DNA of 7,626 nucleotides from Anaerolineales bacterium (GTDB lineage Bacteria; Chloroflexota; Anaerolineae; Anaerolineales; UBA4823): NCBI GenBank assembly GCA_022865865.1, contig JALHTN010000627.1, positions 1 to 7,626 of the forward strand, read 5' to 3'. Of this stretch, positions 1 through 6,348 are shown in pieces; the stretch's first letter is position 1, and every line of letters starts with the position of its first letter. The notes below the pieces were generated by a model. It saw only the letters and a program-made list of their open reading frames with translations, searched no databases and was not told the DNA's origin. The position numbers were made by a program, and so were the translations under genes.

Positions 1-25
1 AAATTTAGTTTGACCAAATTATCGC

Positions 26-30
26 GGAGG
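26..30 (+). promoter_or_regulatory. Ribosome binding site of grpE
   Basis: GGAGG lies 4 bases before the ATG at 35, part of a longer purine-rich stretch (GCGGAGGCGAG). It is a strong Shine-Dalgarno match and supports the chosen grpE start. The 34 bases before grpE show no promoter or CIRCE element, so the transcription start is left of the window or inside an upstream gene. Confidence 0.75.
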
Positions 31-34
31 CGAG

Positions 35-604
35 ATGGCTGAAGAGATCAAAGGAAAAGTTGATCAAAGCGAAAAACCTGAAGATCAAGAATTGGAGCAG
101 GATGAAGAGATCACTGCCTCGGAGGATTTTGAACTTACTGAGACTGAAATCTTGAGAGAGGAGATCGATCTGCTGAAACAACACTCAAAAGAGTATCTGG
201 ATGGGTGGCAGAGAGAAAGAGCGGAATTTGCGAATTATAAAAAGCGTAAGGAAAGAGAAAACCAGCAGCTCAAAGACAACATTTCTGGAAATATCATTCG
301 GAAATATCTAGAAATCGTAGATGACCTTGAGCGCGCTTTGCAGAATCAACCTGAGGACGGTGAAGGTGCCTTCTGGGCAGAAGGGATAGAGTTAGTCTAT
401 CGTAAATTCCTTGCTGCATTGGAGTCAGAAGGTGTTGTCACGATGCAGGTTGCAGGGCAGCAGTTTGATCCAAACCTGCACGAGGCTATATCTCAAGAAC
501 CGAATGAGGAATTTGAGAGCGGGCAAGTTATTGAAGTTCTCCGTAATGGTTATTTGATCGGGGAACGTGTTCTCAGACCTGCCTCAGTACGAATTGCACA
601 ATAA
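35..604 (+). CDS. grpE: Nucleotide exchange factor GrpE
   Basis: GrpE is the cytosolic exchange factor that opens the DnaK ATPase domain, releases ADP and resets the chaperone cycle. The 189-residue product has the family layout. An acidic, disordered N-terminus (1-35) precedes a long charged helix (about 36-102) that would form the dimer coiled coil, including RAEFANYKKRKERE at 62-75 and LEIVDDLERAL at 92-102. The C-terminal beta domain carries the GrpE signature: GV at 133-134, FDPNLHEA at 144-151, GYLIGERVLRPASV at 172-185. The length is normal for the family and nothing looks broken. The ATG at 35 has a strong GGAGG upstream. It is followed by dnaK after 59 bases and is almost certainly co-transcribed with it. 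In such clusters hrcA often precedes grpE, but that position is outside the window. Confidence 0.97.
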   Translation: MAEEIKGKVDQSEKPEDQELEQDEEITASEDFELTETEILREEIDLLKQHSKEYLDGWQRERAEFANYKKRKERENQQLKDNISGNIIRKYLEIVDDLERALQNQPEDGEGAFWAEGIELVYRKFLAALESEGVVTMQVAGQQFDPNLHEAISQEPNEEFESGQVIEVLRNGYLIGERVLRPASVRIAQ

Positions 605-650
605 TTATCATCATAAATTATTTAAAGAACCGGAAATTGGATGAATAAAC

Positions 651-655
651 GGAGG
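651..655 (+). promoter_or_regulatory. Ribosome binding site of dnaK
   Basis: GGAGG stands 8 bases before the dnaK ATG at 664, which is near-ideal spacing. This is the best Shine-Dalgarno in the window and fits the high expression expected for DnaK. The rest of the 605-663 gap is AT-rich, and I could not assign a promoter in it. Confidence 0.8.
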
Positions 656-663
656 AATATTCA

Positions 664-2589
664 ATGGGAAAGATAATCGGAATTGACCTGGGAACAACCA
701 ACTCAGTGGTGGCAGTCATGGAGGGTGGCGAGCCTGTTGTCATCTCCTCAGCGGAAGGTGAACGACTGGTGCCTTCTGTGGTGGCGGTAAATAAAAATCA
801 TGAACGCTTGATTGGGCGCGTGGCTCGAAACCAGTCTGTCGTAAATCCAGAGAACACCGTGTTCTCGATTAAACGTTATATGGGTCGGAAGTTTAACGAC
901 CCGGAAGTAAAGAAAGCGGTTGGACGGCTGCCCTATAAGGTGACCGAAGCGCCCAATGGGGATGTGCGCGTGATCTTGGATGGCAAGGAATATTCACCTC
1001 CAGAGATCTCGGCCATGATCTTGGGCAAACTGCGCACCGATGCTGAAGCATACTTGGGGGAATCGGTCTCCCAGGCAGTGATCACGGTACCGGCTTATTT
1101 CAACGATGCCCAGCGAAACGCGACCAAAGATGCTGGGAAAATTGCTGGCTTGGAAGTCTTACGAATCATCAACGAGCCTACTGCCTCCTCCTTGGCATAT
1201 GGTCTCGACAAGAAAGCCGACGAAGTAATCGCGGTTTACGATCTGGGAGGCGGCACCTTCGATATCTCAGTTCTAGATGTAGGAGAAGGGGTTTTCCAGG
1301 TTCGTTCCACCAGTGGAGATACCTTCCTGGGTGGAGATGATTTCGATCAACGGATCATCGAATTTATCGCGGATGAGTTCAAGAAAGATAGTGGTATTGA
1401 TTTACGAAATGATCGCCAGGCACTCCAGCGCTTGAAGGAAGCCGCTGAAAAGGCCAAGATCGAACTTTCCACCATGATGCAGACTGAGATAAATCTGCCA
1501 TACGTGACTGCTGATGCCAGTGGGCCCAAGCATCTTGTGATGACATTCACCCGGGCAAAGCTCGAACAATTGACCGCTGATCTGATCGAACGTTCCTTGG
1601 GACCCGTTCGACAGGCGATCAAAGATGCCGATCTTGATGTCTCTGCGATCGATGAAGTGGTCCTCGTGGGCGGCATGACCCGCATGCCAGCTGTCCAGGA
1701 CGCAGTACGAAAACTATTCGATAAAGAACCCCACCGGGGTGTAAATCCTGATGAAGTGGTAGCGATTGGTGCTGCGATCCAGGCAGGTGTTCTTGGCGGG
1801 GATGTCAAGGATATCCTCTTGCTGGATGTCACGCCATTAACGCTGTCTGTTGAAACCCTGGGCGGCGTGGCAACACCTTTGATCGAACGCAACACAACCA
1901 TTCCAACCGAAAAAAGCCAGATTTTTTCTACTGCCAGCGATAGCCAACCACAGGTAGAGATTAACGTTCTCCAGGGAGAACGCCCCATGGCAAGTGATAA
2001 TAAATCACTGGGCAGGTTTGTCCTGGATGGGATCCCACCCGCACCGAGGGGTGTACCCCAGGTTGAAGTGACTTTCGATATCGATGCCAATGGAATCATG
2101 AAGGTCACCGCATTAGATAAGGCAACCAACCGCAGCCAGCATATTACGATCACAGCTTCATCTGGATTGAGCGACAGCGAAGTCGAACAGATGCGCAAGG
2201 ATGCTGAAGCGAATGCCGAGGAAGATAAGCATCGTAAAGAGCTGATTGAAGCTCGCAACCTGGCGGATAACGCGGTCTACACAGCAGAGAAAACTATCAA
2301 AGACCTGGGTGATAAAATCCCCACCGAGTTGAAGGAGAAAGTCGAGGCAGAAGCTGTAAAAGTTCGGGAGTTAAAGTCCAGTGAAGATGCGAGTGAAATC
2401 CGCGCGGCGACAGATTCCTTGATGAGTGCAGTCCAGGAAATTGGTGCTGCAGCATACCAACAAAGTGGACCCGCAGCTGAACAAACTGGCGAGGCTGGAC
2501 CTGAGGCAGAATCTGAAGCCGAATCTGAAGCCGAATCCGATGAGGAAGATGGTGATGACGTCGTGGATGGCGAATTCAGGAATGAATAG
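664..2589 (+). CDS. dnaK: Molecular chaperone DnaK (Hsp70)
   Basis: ATP-dependent cytosolic Hsp70 that binds exposed hydrophobic segments of unfolded proteins and cycles with DnaJ and GrpE. The 641 residues contain all three Hsp70 signatures: IDLGTTNS (7-14), [14 protein letters not shown] (191-204) and [15 protein letters not shown] (332-346). The ATPase domain spans about 1-378, the conserved linker [13 protein letters not shown] covers 380-392, the substrate-binding beta domain runs to about 500, and the helical lid follows. The tail is acidic, with a short Glu-Ser-Glu-Ala repeat (616-623), and ends in [12 protein letters not shown] residues resembling the usual bacterial EEVK/DDVVDAEF end. 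Compared with Bacillus DnaK there are about 23 extra residues between MG (73-74) and the Y-S-P-P-E stretch (110-114), as in Gram-negative-type DnaK. The start is fixed by GGAGG 8 bases upstream and by the family N-terminus. dnaJ follows after 20 bases. Confidence 0.98.
   Translation: MGKIIGIDLGTTNSVVAVMEGGEPVVISSAEGERLVPSVVAVNKNHERLIGRVARNQSVVNPENTVFSIKRYMGRKFNDPEVKKAVGRLPYKVTEAPNGDVRVILDGKEYSPPEISAMILGKLRTDAEAYLGESVSQAVITVPAYFNDAQRNATKDAGKIAGLEVLRIINEPTASSLAYGLDKKADEVIAVYDLGGGTFDISVLDVGEGVFQVRSTSGDTFLGGDDFDQRIIEFIADEFKKDSGIDLRNDRQALQRLKEAAEKAKIELSTMMQTEINLPYVTADASGPKHLVMTFTRAKLEQLTADLIERSLGPVRQAIKDADLDVSAIDEVVLVGGMTRMPAVQDAVRKLFDKEPHRGVNPDEVVAIGAAIQAGVLGGDVKDILLLDVTPLTLSVETLGGVATPLIERNTTIPTEKSQIFSTASDSQPQVEINVLQGERPMASDNKSLGRFVLDGIPPAPRGVPQVEVTFDIDANGIMKVTALDKATNRSQHITITASSGLSDSEVEQMRKDAEANAEEDKHRKELIEARNLADNAVYTAEKTIKDLGDKIPTELKEKVEAEAVKVRELKSSEDASEIRAATDSLMSAVQEIGAAAYQQSGPAAEQTGEAGPEAESEAESEAESDEEDGDDVVDGEFRNE
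2509..2532 (+). repeat. 12-bp tandem repeat in the dnaK tail
   Basis: The 12-base unit GAATCTGAAGCC occurs twice without mismatch (2509-2520, 2521-2532). It is followed by a partial, diverged third copy (GAATCCGA). It is in frame and encodes Glu-Ser-Glu-Ala repeats in the acidic disordered tail of DnaK, so a change in copy number would not shift the frame. A slippage-prone low-complexity tail is the simplest reading. Confidence 0.8.
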
Positions 2590-2609
2590 ACGTTCAAGAA
2601 TGAGAAAAA

Positions 2610-3728
2610 ATGACCTCGCGTGATTACTACGAGGTCCTAGGAGTTGGGCGGGATGCCTCTAATGATGATCTCAAAGGGGCATTTCGCCGGCTTGCGCGCC
2701 AATATCACCCCGATGTGAATGATGCAGACGATGCCGAAGAACGCTTTAAGGAAATTAATGAGGCGTATGCGGTCTTGTCAGATGCTGAAAGAAGGGCTGC
2801 CTACGATCGCTACGGGCATGCCGGTGTGCGTGGAGCTGGCGGGACACCCGACTTCACAGTAGATTTCTCTGATTTTGCGGATATCTTCGGTGAGTTCTTT
2901 GGTTTTGGCCGCAGTGCAAGCCAGTCTCGCAACGTCCCCAGACGTGGGGCAGATTTGCAGTACCGGATGGATCTCAGTTTCGAAGATGCCGTTTTTGGTG
3001 TTGATGAAGAAATAGAAATTACACGTGACGAGGTTTGCAGCCGCTGTAATGGAAATCGGGCAGAACCAGGTACATCTCCGATTAAATGCACGACCTGTGA
3101 TGGTCGCGGTGAAGTTCGCCAAGCCCGGCAAACCATACTGGGTTCAATGGTTCAGGTGACAACCTGCCCAACGTGCAATGGCTCTGGAAAAACTATTGAA
3201 TCACCTTGTAACAATTGCAGCGGGCGCGGATTGGAAAGACGAACCCGTAAGAAGGTGGTCACGGTTCCAGCTGGTGTAGATAATGGCAACCAGATCCGGC
3301 TTGCGGGAGAAGGACAACCCGGCACGAGCGGCGGACCCAATGGGAATCTGTACATCATAATCAATGTCAAATCCCATAAATATTTCCGCCGCCGTGAAAG
3401 AGATATCCTATTGGACCTGGAGATTAATGTAGCCCAGGCGACGTTAGGAGCTGATGTGCCGGTACCCACCATAGATGGTGATGCGACACTGAAAATCCCG
3501 ACCGGAACTCAACCTGGGAACGTGCTACGCATGCGTGGTAAAGGAGTACCACACCTGCGAGGAAATGGTCGTGGTGACCAGCTGGTAATGGTTAACGTGA
3601 TGGTACCAAAACACCTTACCAGTGATCAGCGCCAGATTTTTGAAGAACTGGCTACCAGCTTGGGCAGCGAGGTGAGACCCCAAGAACGCGGTTTTCTAGA
3701 TTGGTTGAAGGAAACCATCAGCGGGTAG
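2610..3728 (+). CDS. dnaJ: Co-chaperone DnaJ (Hsp40, class A)
   Basis: DnaJ delivers unfolded clients to DnaK and stimulates its ATPase. The 372 residues show the full class A order. The J domain (about 4-69) has the essential HPD at 33-35. A short G/F-type linker rich in Phe, Asp and Gly follows (about 71-105). The zinc-binding domain has eight cysteines in four C-x-x-C pairs (143/146, 160/163, 186/189, 200/203), and two C-terminal client-binding beta domains follow (about 215-345). In the first zinc repeat the last glycine of the C-x-x-C-x-G-x-G pattern is Arg150, but all metal ligands remain. The ATG at 2610 gives the family start (residues DYYEVLGV at 5-12). Its Shine-Dalgarno is weak, only GAG 5 bases before the start, so translation may depend on coupling to dnaK, whose stop is 20 bases upstream. 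An intrinsic terminator follows the gene. Confidence 0.97.
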   Translation: MTSRDYYEVLGVGRDASNDDLKGAFRRLARQYHPDVNDADDAEERFKEINEAYAVLSDAERRAAYDRYGHAGVRGAGGTPDFTVDFSDFADIFGEFFGFGRSASQSRNVPRRGADLQYRMDLSFEDAVFGVDEEIEITRDEVCSRCNGNRAEPGTSPIKCTTCDGRGEVRQARQTILGSMVQVTTCPTCNGSGKTIESPCNNCSGRGLERRTRKKVVTVPAGVDNGNQIRLAGEGQPGTSGGPNGNLYIIINVKSHKYFRRRERDILLDLEINVAQATLGADVPVPTIDGDATLKIPTGTQPGNVLRMRGKGVPHLRGNGRGDQLVMVNVMVPKHLTSDQRQIFEELATSLGSEVRPQERGFLDWLKETISG

Positions 3729-3736
3729 ATAACCCG

Positions 3737-3772
3737 GGGCGTAGTGATTACCAGACTACGCCCTTTTATTTT
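3737..3772 (+). terminator. Intrinsic terminator after dnaJ, abutting the prmA start
   Basis: A perfect 9-bp stem pairs GGGCGTAGT (3737-3745) with ACTACGCCC (3755-3763) around a 9-base loop. It is followed at once by TTTTATTTT (3764-3772). The GC-rich base and U-tract are classic for rho-independent termination on the + strand. It begins 8 bases after the dnaJ stop and would end the grpE-dnaK-dnaJ transcript. The last T of the tract is directly adjacent to the ATG of prmA, so some read-through or a separate promoter is needed for prmA expression. There is no matching A-tract on the left, so it should not act on the - strand. Confidence 0.88.
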
Positions 3773-4720
3773 ATGAACGAACAAGCCTGGGTAGAGGCAA
3801 GTTTAGTAGTTGACGGTGAGATGGCTGAAGCTGTCTCAGAGGTATTGGCGCGTTTTGTTTCTGGCGGGGTCGTGATCGAGAGCACCCAAATTGCTGATGA
3901 ACCTAACGGTGTGGGTAGAGCAGTAGGGCCTTTACGGGTGTGCGGGTATCTTCAAAGCGATGAACACCTGGAGGATACTAAACAAAAACTGCAGGAAGCC
4001 CTGTGGCATCTCGGCCAGATAAGAACTGTCCCTGAAATGCAGTTCAGACCGGTTGCAAACCTGGATTGGTCAGAGGTTTGGAAGGAGCATTTTCAACCGA
4101 TCCAAATTGGTAATCAATTGACCATCATCCCGATCTGGATGGATGTGGAAACTGATCAGCGGATAGCGATTAAGATTGATCCAGGGATGGCATTTGGAAC
4201 CGGAACCCATCCGACTACCCAGATGTGCCTGGAAATCATTGCAGATCTGCTGGATGCAGAGGGGACTACCGGGCATGAGCGCAGTACACCCCCGCAGAAA
4301 ATGATTGATGTGGGCTGTGGTTCAGGCATCCTCAGTATTGCCGCGCTGAAGCTCGGGGTGAGCGCCGTTTTGGGGGTGGACCTGGACCCGAATGCAGTGG
4401 AAGCAGCTCGTCATAATGCGACCATTAATGGAGTGAACGATCGCTTAGAGCTGTTTACCGGTTCCTTAAGGGAGATCAAGGCTGGTAAATATTCGATCTC
4501 AAGTGCGCAGCTGGTGGTCGCAAACATACTTGCGCCTGTGATTATCCGTTTGCTCGAGACAGGGCTGGGTGAGATCCTCGCCGCGCAGGGAAAATTGATC
4601 CTGTCTGGAATCTTAGAGGATCAGGTTCCCGAAGTGGAATCCGCTATCCACACGGCAGGTTTGCGGCTGGTACAAAAACACCAAATGGGGGATTGGATGG
4701 CGCTGGTGGTTGAGCAGTAA
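3773..4720 (+). CDS. prmA: Ribosomal protein L11 methyltransferase PrmA
   Basis: Cytosolic SAM-dependent enzyme that methylates amino groups of ribosomal protein L11. The product from this ATG is 315 residues, the usual family length. The N-terminal L11-recognition domain covers roughly 1-60, followed by a linker with DWSEVWKEHFQPI (98-110). The PrmA hallmark is DPGMAFGTGTHPTT (136-149). SAM motif I is DVGCGSG (179-185), the acidic strand end is VDLDP (202-206), and NILAP (251-255) takes the place of the catalytic NPPY-type motif. A longer reading frame from a TTG at 3701 overlaps dnaJ and would translate the terminator hairpin. I prefer the ATG because the family N-terminus matches from there. 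No Shine-Dalgarno is visible: the bases just before the ATG are the terminator U-tract. It converges with the LOG gene after 27 bases. Confidence 0.93.
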   Translation: MNEQAWVEASLVVDGEMAEAVSEVLARFVSGGVVIESTQIADEPNGVGRAVGPLRVCGYLQSDEHLEDTKQKLQEALWHLGQIRTVPEMQFRPVANLDWSEVWKEHFQPIQIGNQLTIIPIWMDVETDQRIAIKIDPGMAFGTGTHPTTQMCLEIIADLLDAEGTTGHERSTPPQKMIDVGCGSGILSIAALKLGVSAVLGVDLDPNAVEAARHNATINGVNDRLELFTGSLREIKAGKYSISSAQLVVANILAPVIIRLLETGLGEILAAQGKLILSGILEDQVPEVESAIHTAGLRLVQKHQMGDWMALVVEQ

Positions 4721-4747
4721 ATTTATCTATGAGCTGGTGGGTGAGGA

Positions 4748-5329
4748 TCAATCATCGCGGGTAAGCCAGCGGTCTAAATCGCGTGGCGGCTTATGATTCG
4801 ATAAGGCATCGAGCAGCACATGTGGATCATCTGCAGCGGTAAACAAAGCCTGGTGTTCCTGGTAAATAAATCCCTCCGCATTGGCCTGGTTAATCATTTC
4901 TATCAGCGGGTTGAAGTATTGGCGGATGTTTAACAGACCCACCGGTTTCTGGTGCAATCCGATTTGAGCCCAGGTCAGTATTTCAAAGAGCTCTTCCAGC
5001 GTTCCAAAACCTCCAGGCATAGCCACAAATGCGTCTGCCAGCTCTGCCAGGCGCGCTTTTCGCCGGTGCATATCCTCAACGATTTCAAGACGGGTTAATC
5101 CCTGGTGTGCTAGATTGGGGGTGTTGAATATTTTTGGCAGCACGCCGATCACCTCACCCCCATTTTCAAGTGAACCATTGGCTAATGCACCCATCAATCC
5201 GGTACTACCAGCACCGTAGATCAGCTGGACCCCGCGGGAAGCAATAACTGCGCCAAAATTATGAGCTGCTGTTATATATTCTGAATTGACCTTGTCTGAA
5301 GAACCACAATATACGCAAATTGATTTCAT
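4748..5329 (-). CDS. LOG family nucleotide phosphoribohydrolase (TIGR00730 type)
   Basis: The family (lysine decarboxylase-like Rossmann fold, LOG) hydrolyses the N-glycosidic bond of nucleoside 5'-monophosphates. Plant and some bacterial members release active cytokinin bases, but the true substrate here cannot be read from sequence. The 193-residue product begins KSICVYCGSS (2-11), the usual nucleotide-binding start. It has YGAGSTGLMG (38-47) and the catalytic block MHRRKARLAELADAF (87-101) followed by PGGFGTLEE (105-113), including the family's conserved Arg-Lys and GGxGTxxE. A longer frame opens at a TTG (5371), and GTG at 5350 is also possible. I choose the ATG at 5329 because the family starts there, although its Shine-Dalgarno is poor. 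The gene is alone on the - strand, convergent with prmA and divergent from the ABC operon. The name 'lysine decarboxylase' in older annotations is misleading. Confidence 0.92.
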   Translation of the reverse strand: MKSICVYCGSSDKVNSEYITAAHNFGAVIASRGVQLIYGAGSTGLMGALANGSLENGGEVIGVLPKIFNTPNLAHQGLTRLEIVEDMHRRKARLAELADAFVAMPGGFGTLEELFEILTWAQIGLHQKPVGLLNIRQYFNPLIEMINQANAEGFIYQEHQALFTAADDPHVLLDALSNHKPPRDLDRWLTRDD

Positions 5330-5370
5330 TGGAAGTTGTACATATCTCACCAAACAGGATTCTTGTTGCA

Positions 5371-5379
5371 ATTATAGCA
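5371..5379 (-). promoter_or_regulatory. Extended -10 promoter for the LOG gene
   Basis: Read on the - strand, positions 5379-5371 give TGCTATAAT, a perfect TATAAT preceded by the TGn extended -10 motif. The hexamer 17 bp upstream (5399-5394) reads ATTATA, a poor -35, but an extended -10 can compensate for that. Transcription would start near 5364, giving a leader of about 35 bases before the ATG at 5329. Assigned by sequence match only. Confidence 0.6.
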
Positions 5380-5393
5380 CTTCGAAACCAGTG

Positions 5394-5399
5394 TATAAT
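5394..5399 (+). promoter_or_regulatory. -10 box for the ABC export operon
   Basis: A perfect TATAAT lies 37 bases before the ATG at 5437, placing the likely start of transcription near 5405-5407 with a leader of about 30 bases. The hexamer 17 bp upstream (5371-5376, ATTATA) matches the TTGACA consensus at only three of six positions. TTGCAA at 5366-5371 is a better -35 but its 22-bp spacer is too long. The promoter may be weak or need an activator. Confidence 0.55.
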
Positions 5400-5436
5400 G
5401 CGCTACATTTAGCCGAACCCTCAAGTCGAGTTGTGT

Positions 5437-6348
5437 ATGAAAGCTTTACCAGTTGTAGATATCCAAGGGGTACGAAAAAGCTTTGGGAAAGTGATTGCGG
5501 TCAATGATATCACTTTCGATGTGGTTAAAGGGGAAATCTTTGGTTTGTTAGGACCGAACGGCGCAGGCAAGACGACCATCATCCGACTGGTGTTGGATAT
5601 CTTCAAACCTGACCGGGGCAAGATCGCTGTTCTGGGTGGAGCGATGAATGAAGCTAAACTGTCAAATATTGGCTACATGCCGGAGGAGCGTGGCCTTTAC
5701 CAGGATGTGCACCTGGAGAAATGCCTGGTATATCTTGCTTCATTAAAAGGTGTCCCGAAATCAGAAGCGAGATCCAGGGTGCTGGATTACCTGGAGCGTT
5801 TTAACTTGACCACGTACCGCAGGAAACCCATAAAGGAACTCAGCAAGGGTATGCAGCAGAAAGCACAAATCATCGCCACGCTGATTCACAAACCGGAGCT
5901 GGTCATCGTAGACGAACCCTTCAGCGGCTTAGATCCGGTGAACACGAAAATGGTCAAAGATATCCTGAGGGATTTGCGCGCAGAAGGTGTCGCGATTATC
6001 ATGTCCACGCACCAAATGCACCAGGTTGAAGAGTTGTGCGACCGGATCTTGTTGATCGATCATGGTCAGACATTGCTGCATGGAGAGATTAGCACAATCC
6101 GCACTCAGTATGCTGGAAACTCGATTTTCGTTCGTACTGGTGAGAAATTACCGCCGCTGGAGGGGGTTGTGCAGGTTGAATCACACAATGCAGCTTATCG
6201 TTTAACGCTTTCACCAAACACCACGCCAAAAGAAATCCTCAACGAGCTGATTTCTGCCGACATCCAGGTGGAATGGTTTGAGATTGCCATTCCGACACTG
6301 GATGAAATATTTATACAAGTAATCCAGGAGCCCGAGTCAAGCGAATGA
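5437..6348 (+). CDS. ABC transporter ATP-binding protein, NatA-like (ABC-2 export type)
   Basis: Cytosolic ATPase subunit of an exporter; it pairs with the permease encoded immediately downstream. The 303-residue product has Walker A GPNGAGKTT (39-47), signature LSKGMQQK (135-142), Walker B LVIVDEP (155-161) with catalytic Glu160, D-loop SGLD (163-166) and H-switch His192 in STHQM. At the Q-loop position the sequence reads GYMPEERGLY (79-88), with Glu where most ABC proteins have Gln. This is common in NatA/EcsA-like ATPases. A C-terminal extension (about 225-303) resembles the DUF4162 domain of drug and Na+ export ATPases. I start at the ATG at 5437. A TTG two codons upstream (5431) is possible, and neither has a strong Shine-Dalgarno. 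It overlaps the permease gene by 4 bases (ATGA). The substrate cannot be determined. Confidence 0.93.
   Translation: MKALPVVDIQGVRKSFGKVIAVNDITFDVVKGEIFGLLGPNGAGKTTIIRLVLDIFKPDRGKIAVLGGAMNEAKLSNIGYMPEERGLYQDVHLEKCLVYLASLKGVPKSEARSRVLDYLERFNLTTYRRKPIKELSKGMQQKAQIIATLIHKPELVIVDEPFSGLDPVNTKMVKDILRDLRAEGVAIIMSTHQMHQVEELCDRILLIDHGQTLLHGEISTIRTQYAGNSIFVRTGEKLPPLEGVVQVESHNAAYRLTLSPNTTPKEILNELISADIQVEWFEIAIPTLDEIFIQVIQEPESSE

Larger units (their letters stand above)
5371..5399. repeat. Imperfect inverted repeat linking the two divergent promoters
   Basis: The left arm ATTATA-G-CACT (5371-5381) pairs with the right arm AGTG-TATAAT (5390-5399), leaving a one-base bulge (G5377) and an 8-base centre (5382-5389). 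Each end of the repeat is a -10 hexamer. It could be an operator for a dimeric regulator, or simply a consequence of two -10 boxes facing apart. The bulged G is the base that completes the extended -10 on the - strand. Confidence 0.6.

Noticed and set aside
600..622. Inverted repeat AATAATT / AATTATT after the grpE stop
   Set aside because: The 7-bp stem is entirely A/T with a 9-base loop and no T-tract, so it is too weak for a terminator and expected by chance in AT-rich spacers.
1347..2258. A 303-codon open frame on the - strand inside dnaK
   Set aside because: It lies wholly antisense to a clearly conserved gene, and its product is Ser/Arg/Thr-rich low-complexity sequence with no recognisable domain. 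Long antisense frames opposite dnaK are a known result of its codon use.
2426..2623. A + strand frame of 65 codons bridging the end of dnaK and the start of dnaJ
   Set aside because: It is an out-of-frame reading of the dnaK repeat tail (repeated Asn-Leu-Lys-Pro) with no sign of an independent gene.
4702..4745. Direct repeat GCTGGTGGTTGAG / GCTGGTGGGTGAG (12 of 13 matching, 31-bp offset) at the end of prmA
   Set aside because: The word GCTGGTGGT recurs in coding sequence here (for example near 4510), and there are no flanking inverted repeats or mobile-element genes. I treat it as coincidence.
5326..5343. A five-codon frame on the - strand ending in an ATGA overlap with the LOG start, as if a leader peptide
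   Set aside because: The nearest Shine-Dalgarno-like GGTGAG is only 2 bases before its ATG, and there is no attenuator structure or amino-acid bias. The overlap is probably chance.
5374..5398. Resemblance to a CIRCE heat-shock operator (left part ATAGCACTT against TTAGCACTC)
   Set aside because: The right half does not match GAGTGCTAA at the required 9-base spacing, and the site is not upstream of a chaperone gene. The similarity comes from the promoter inverted repeat.
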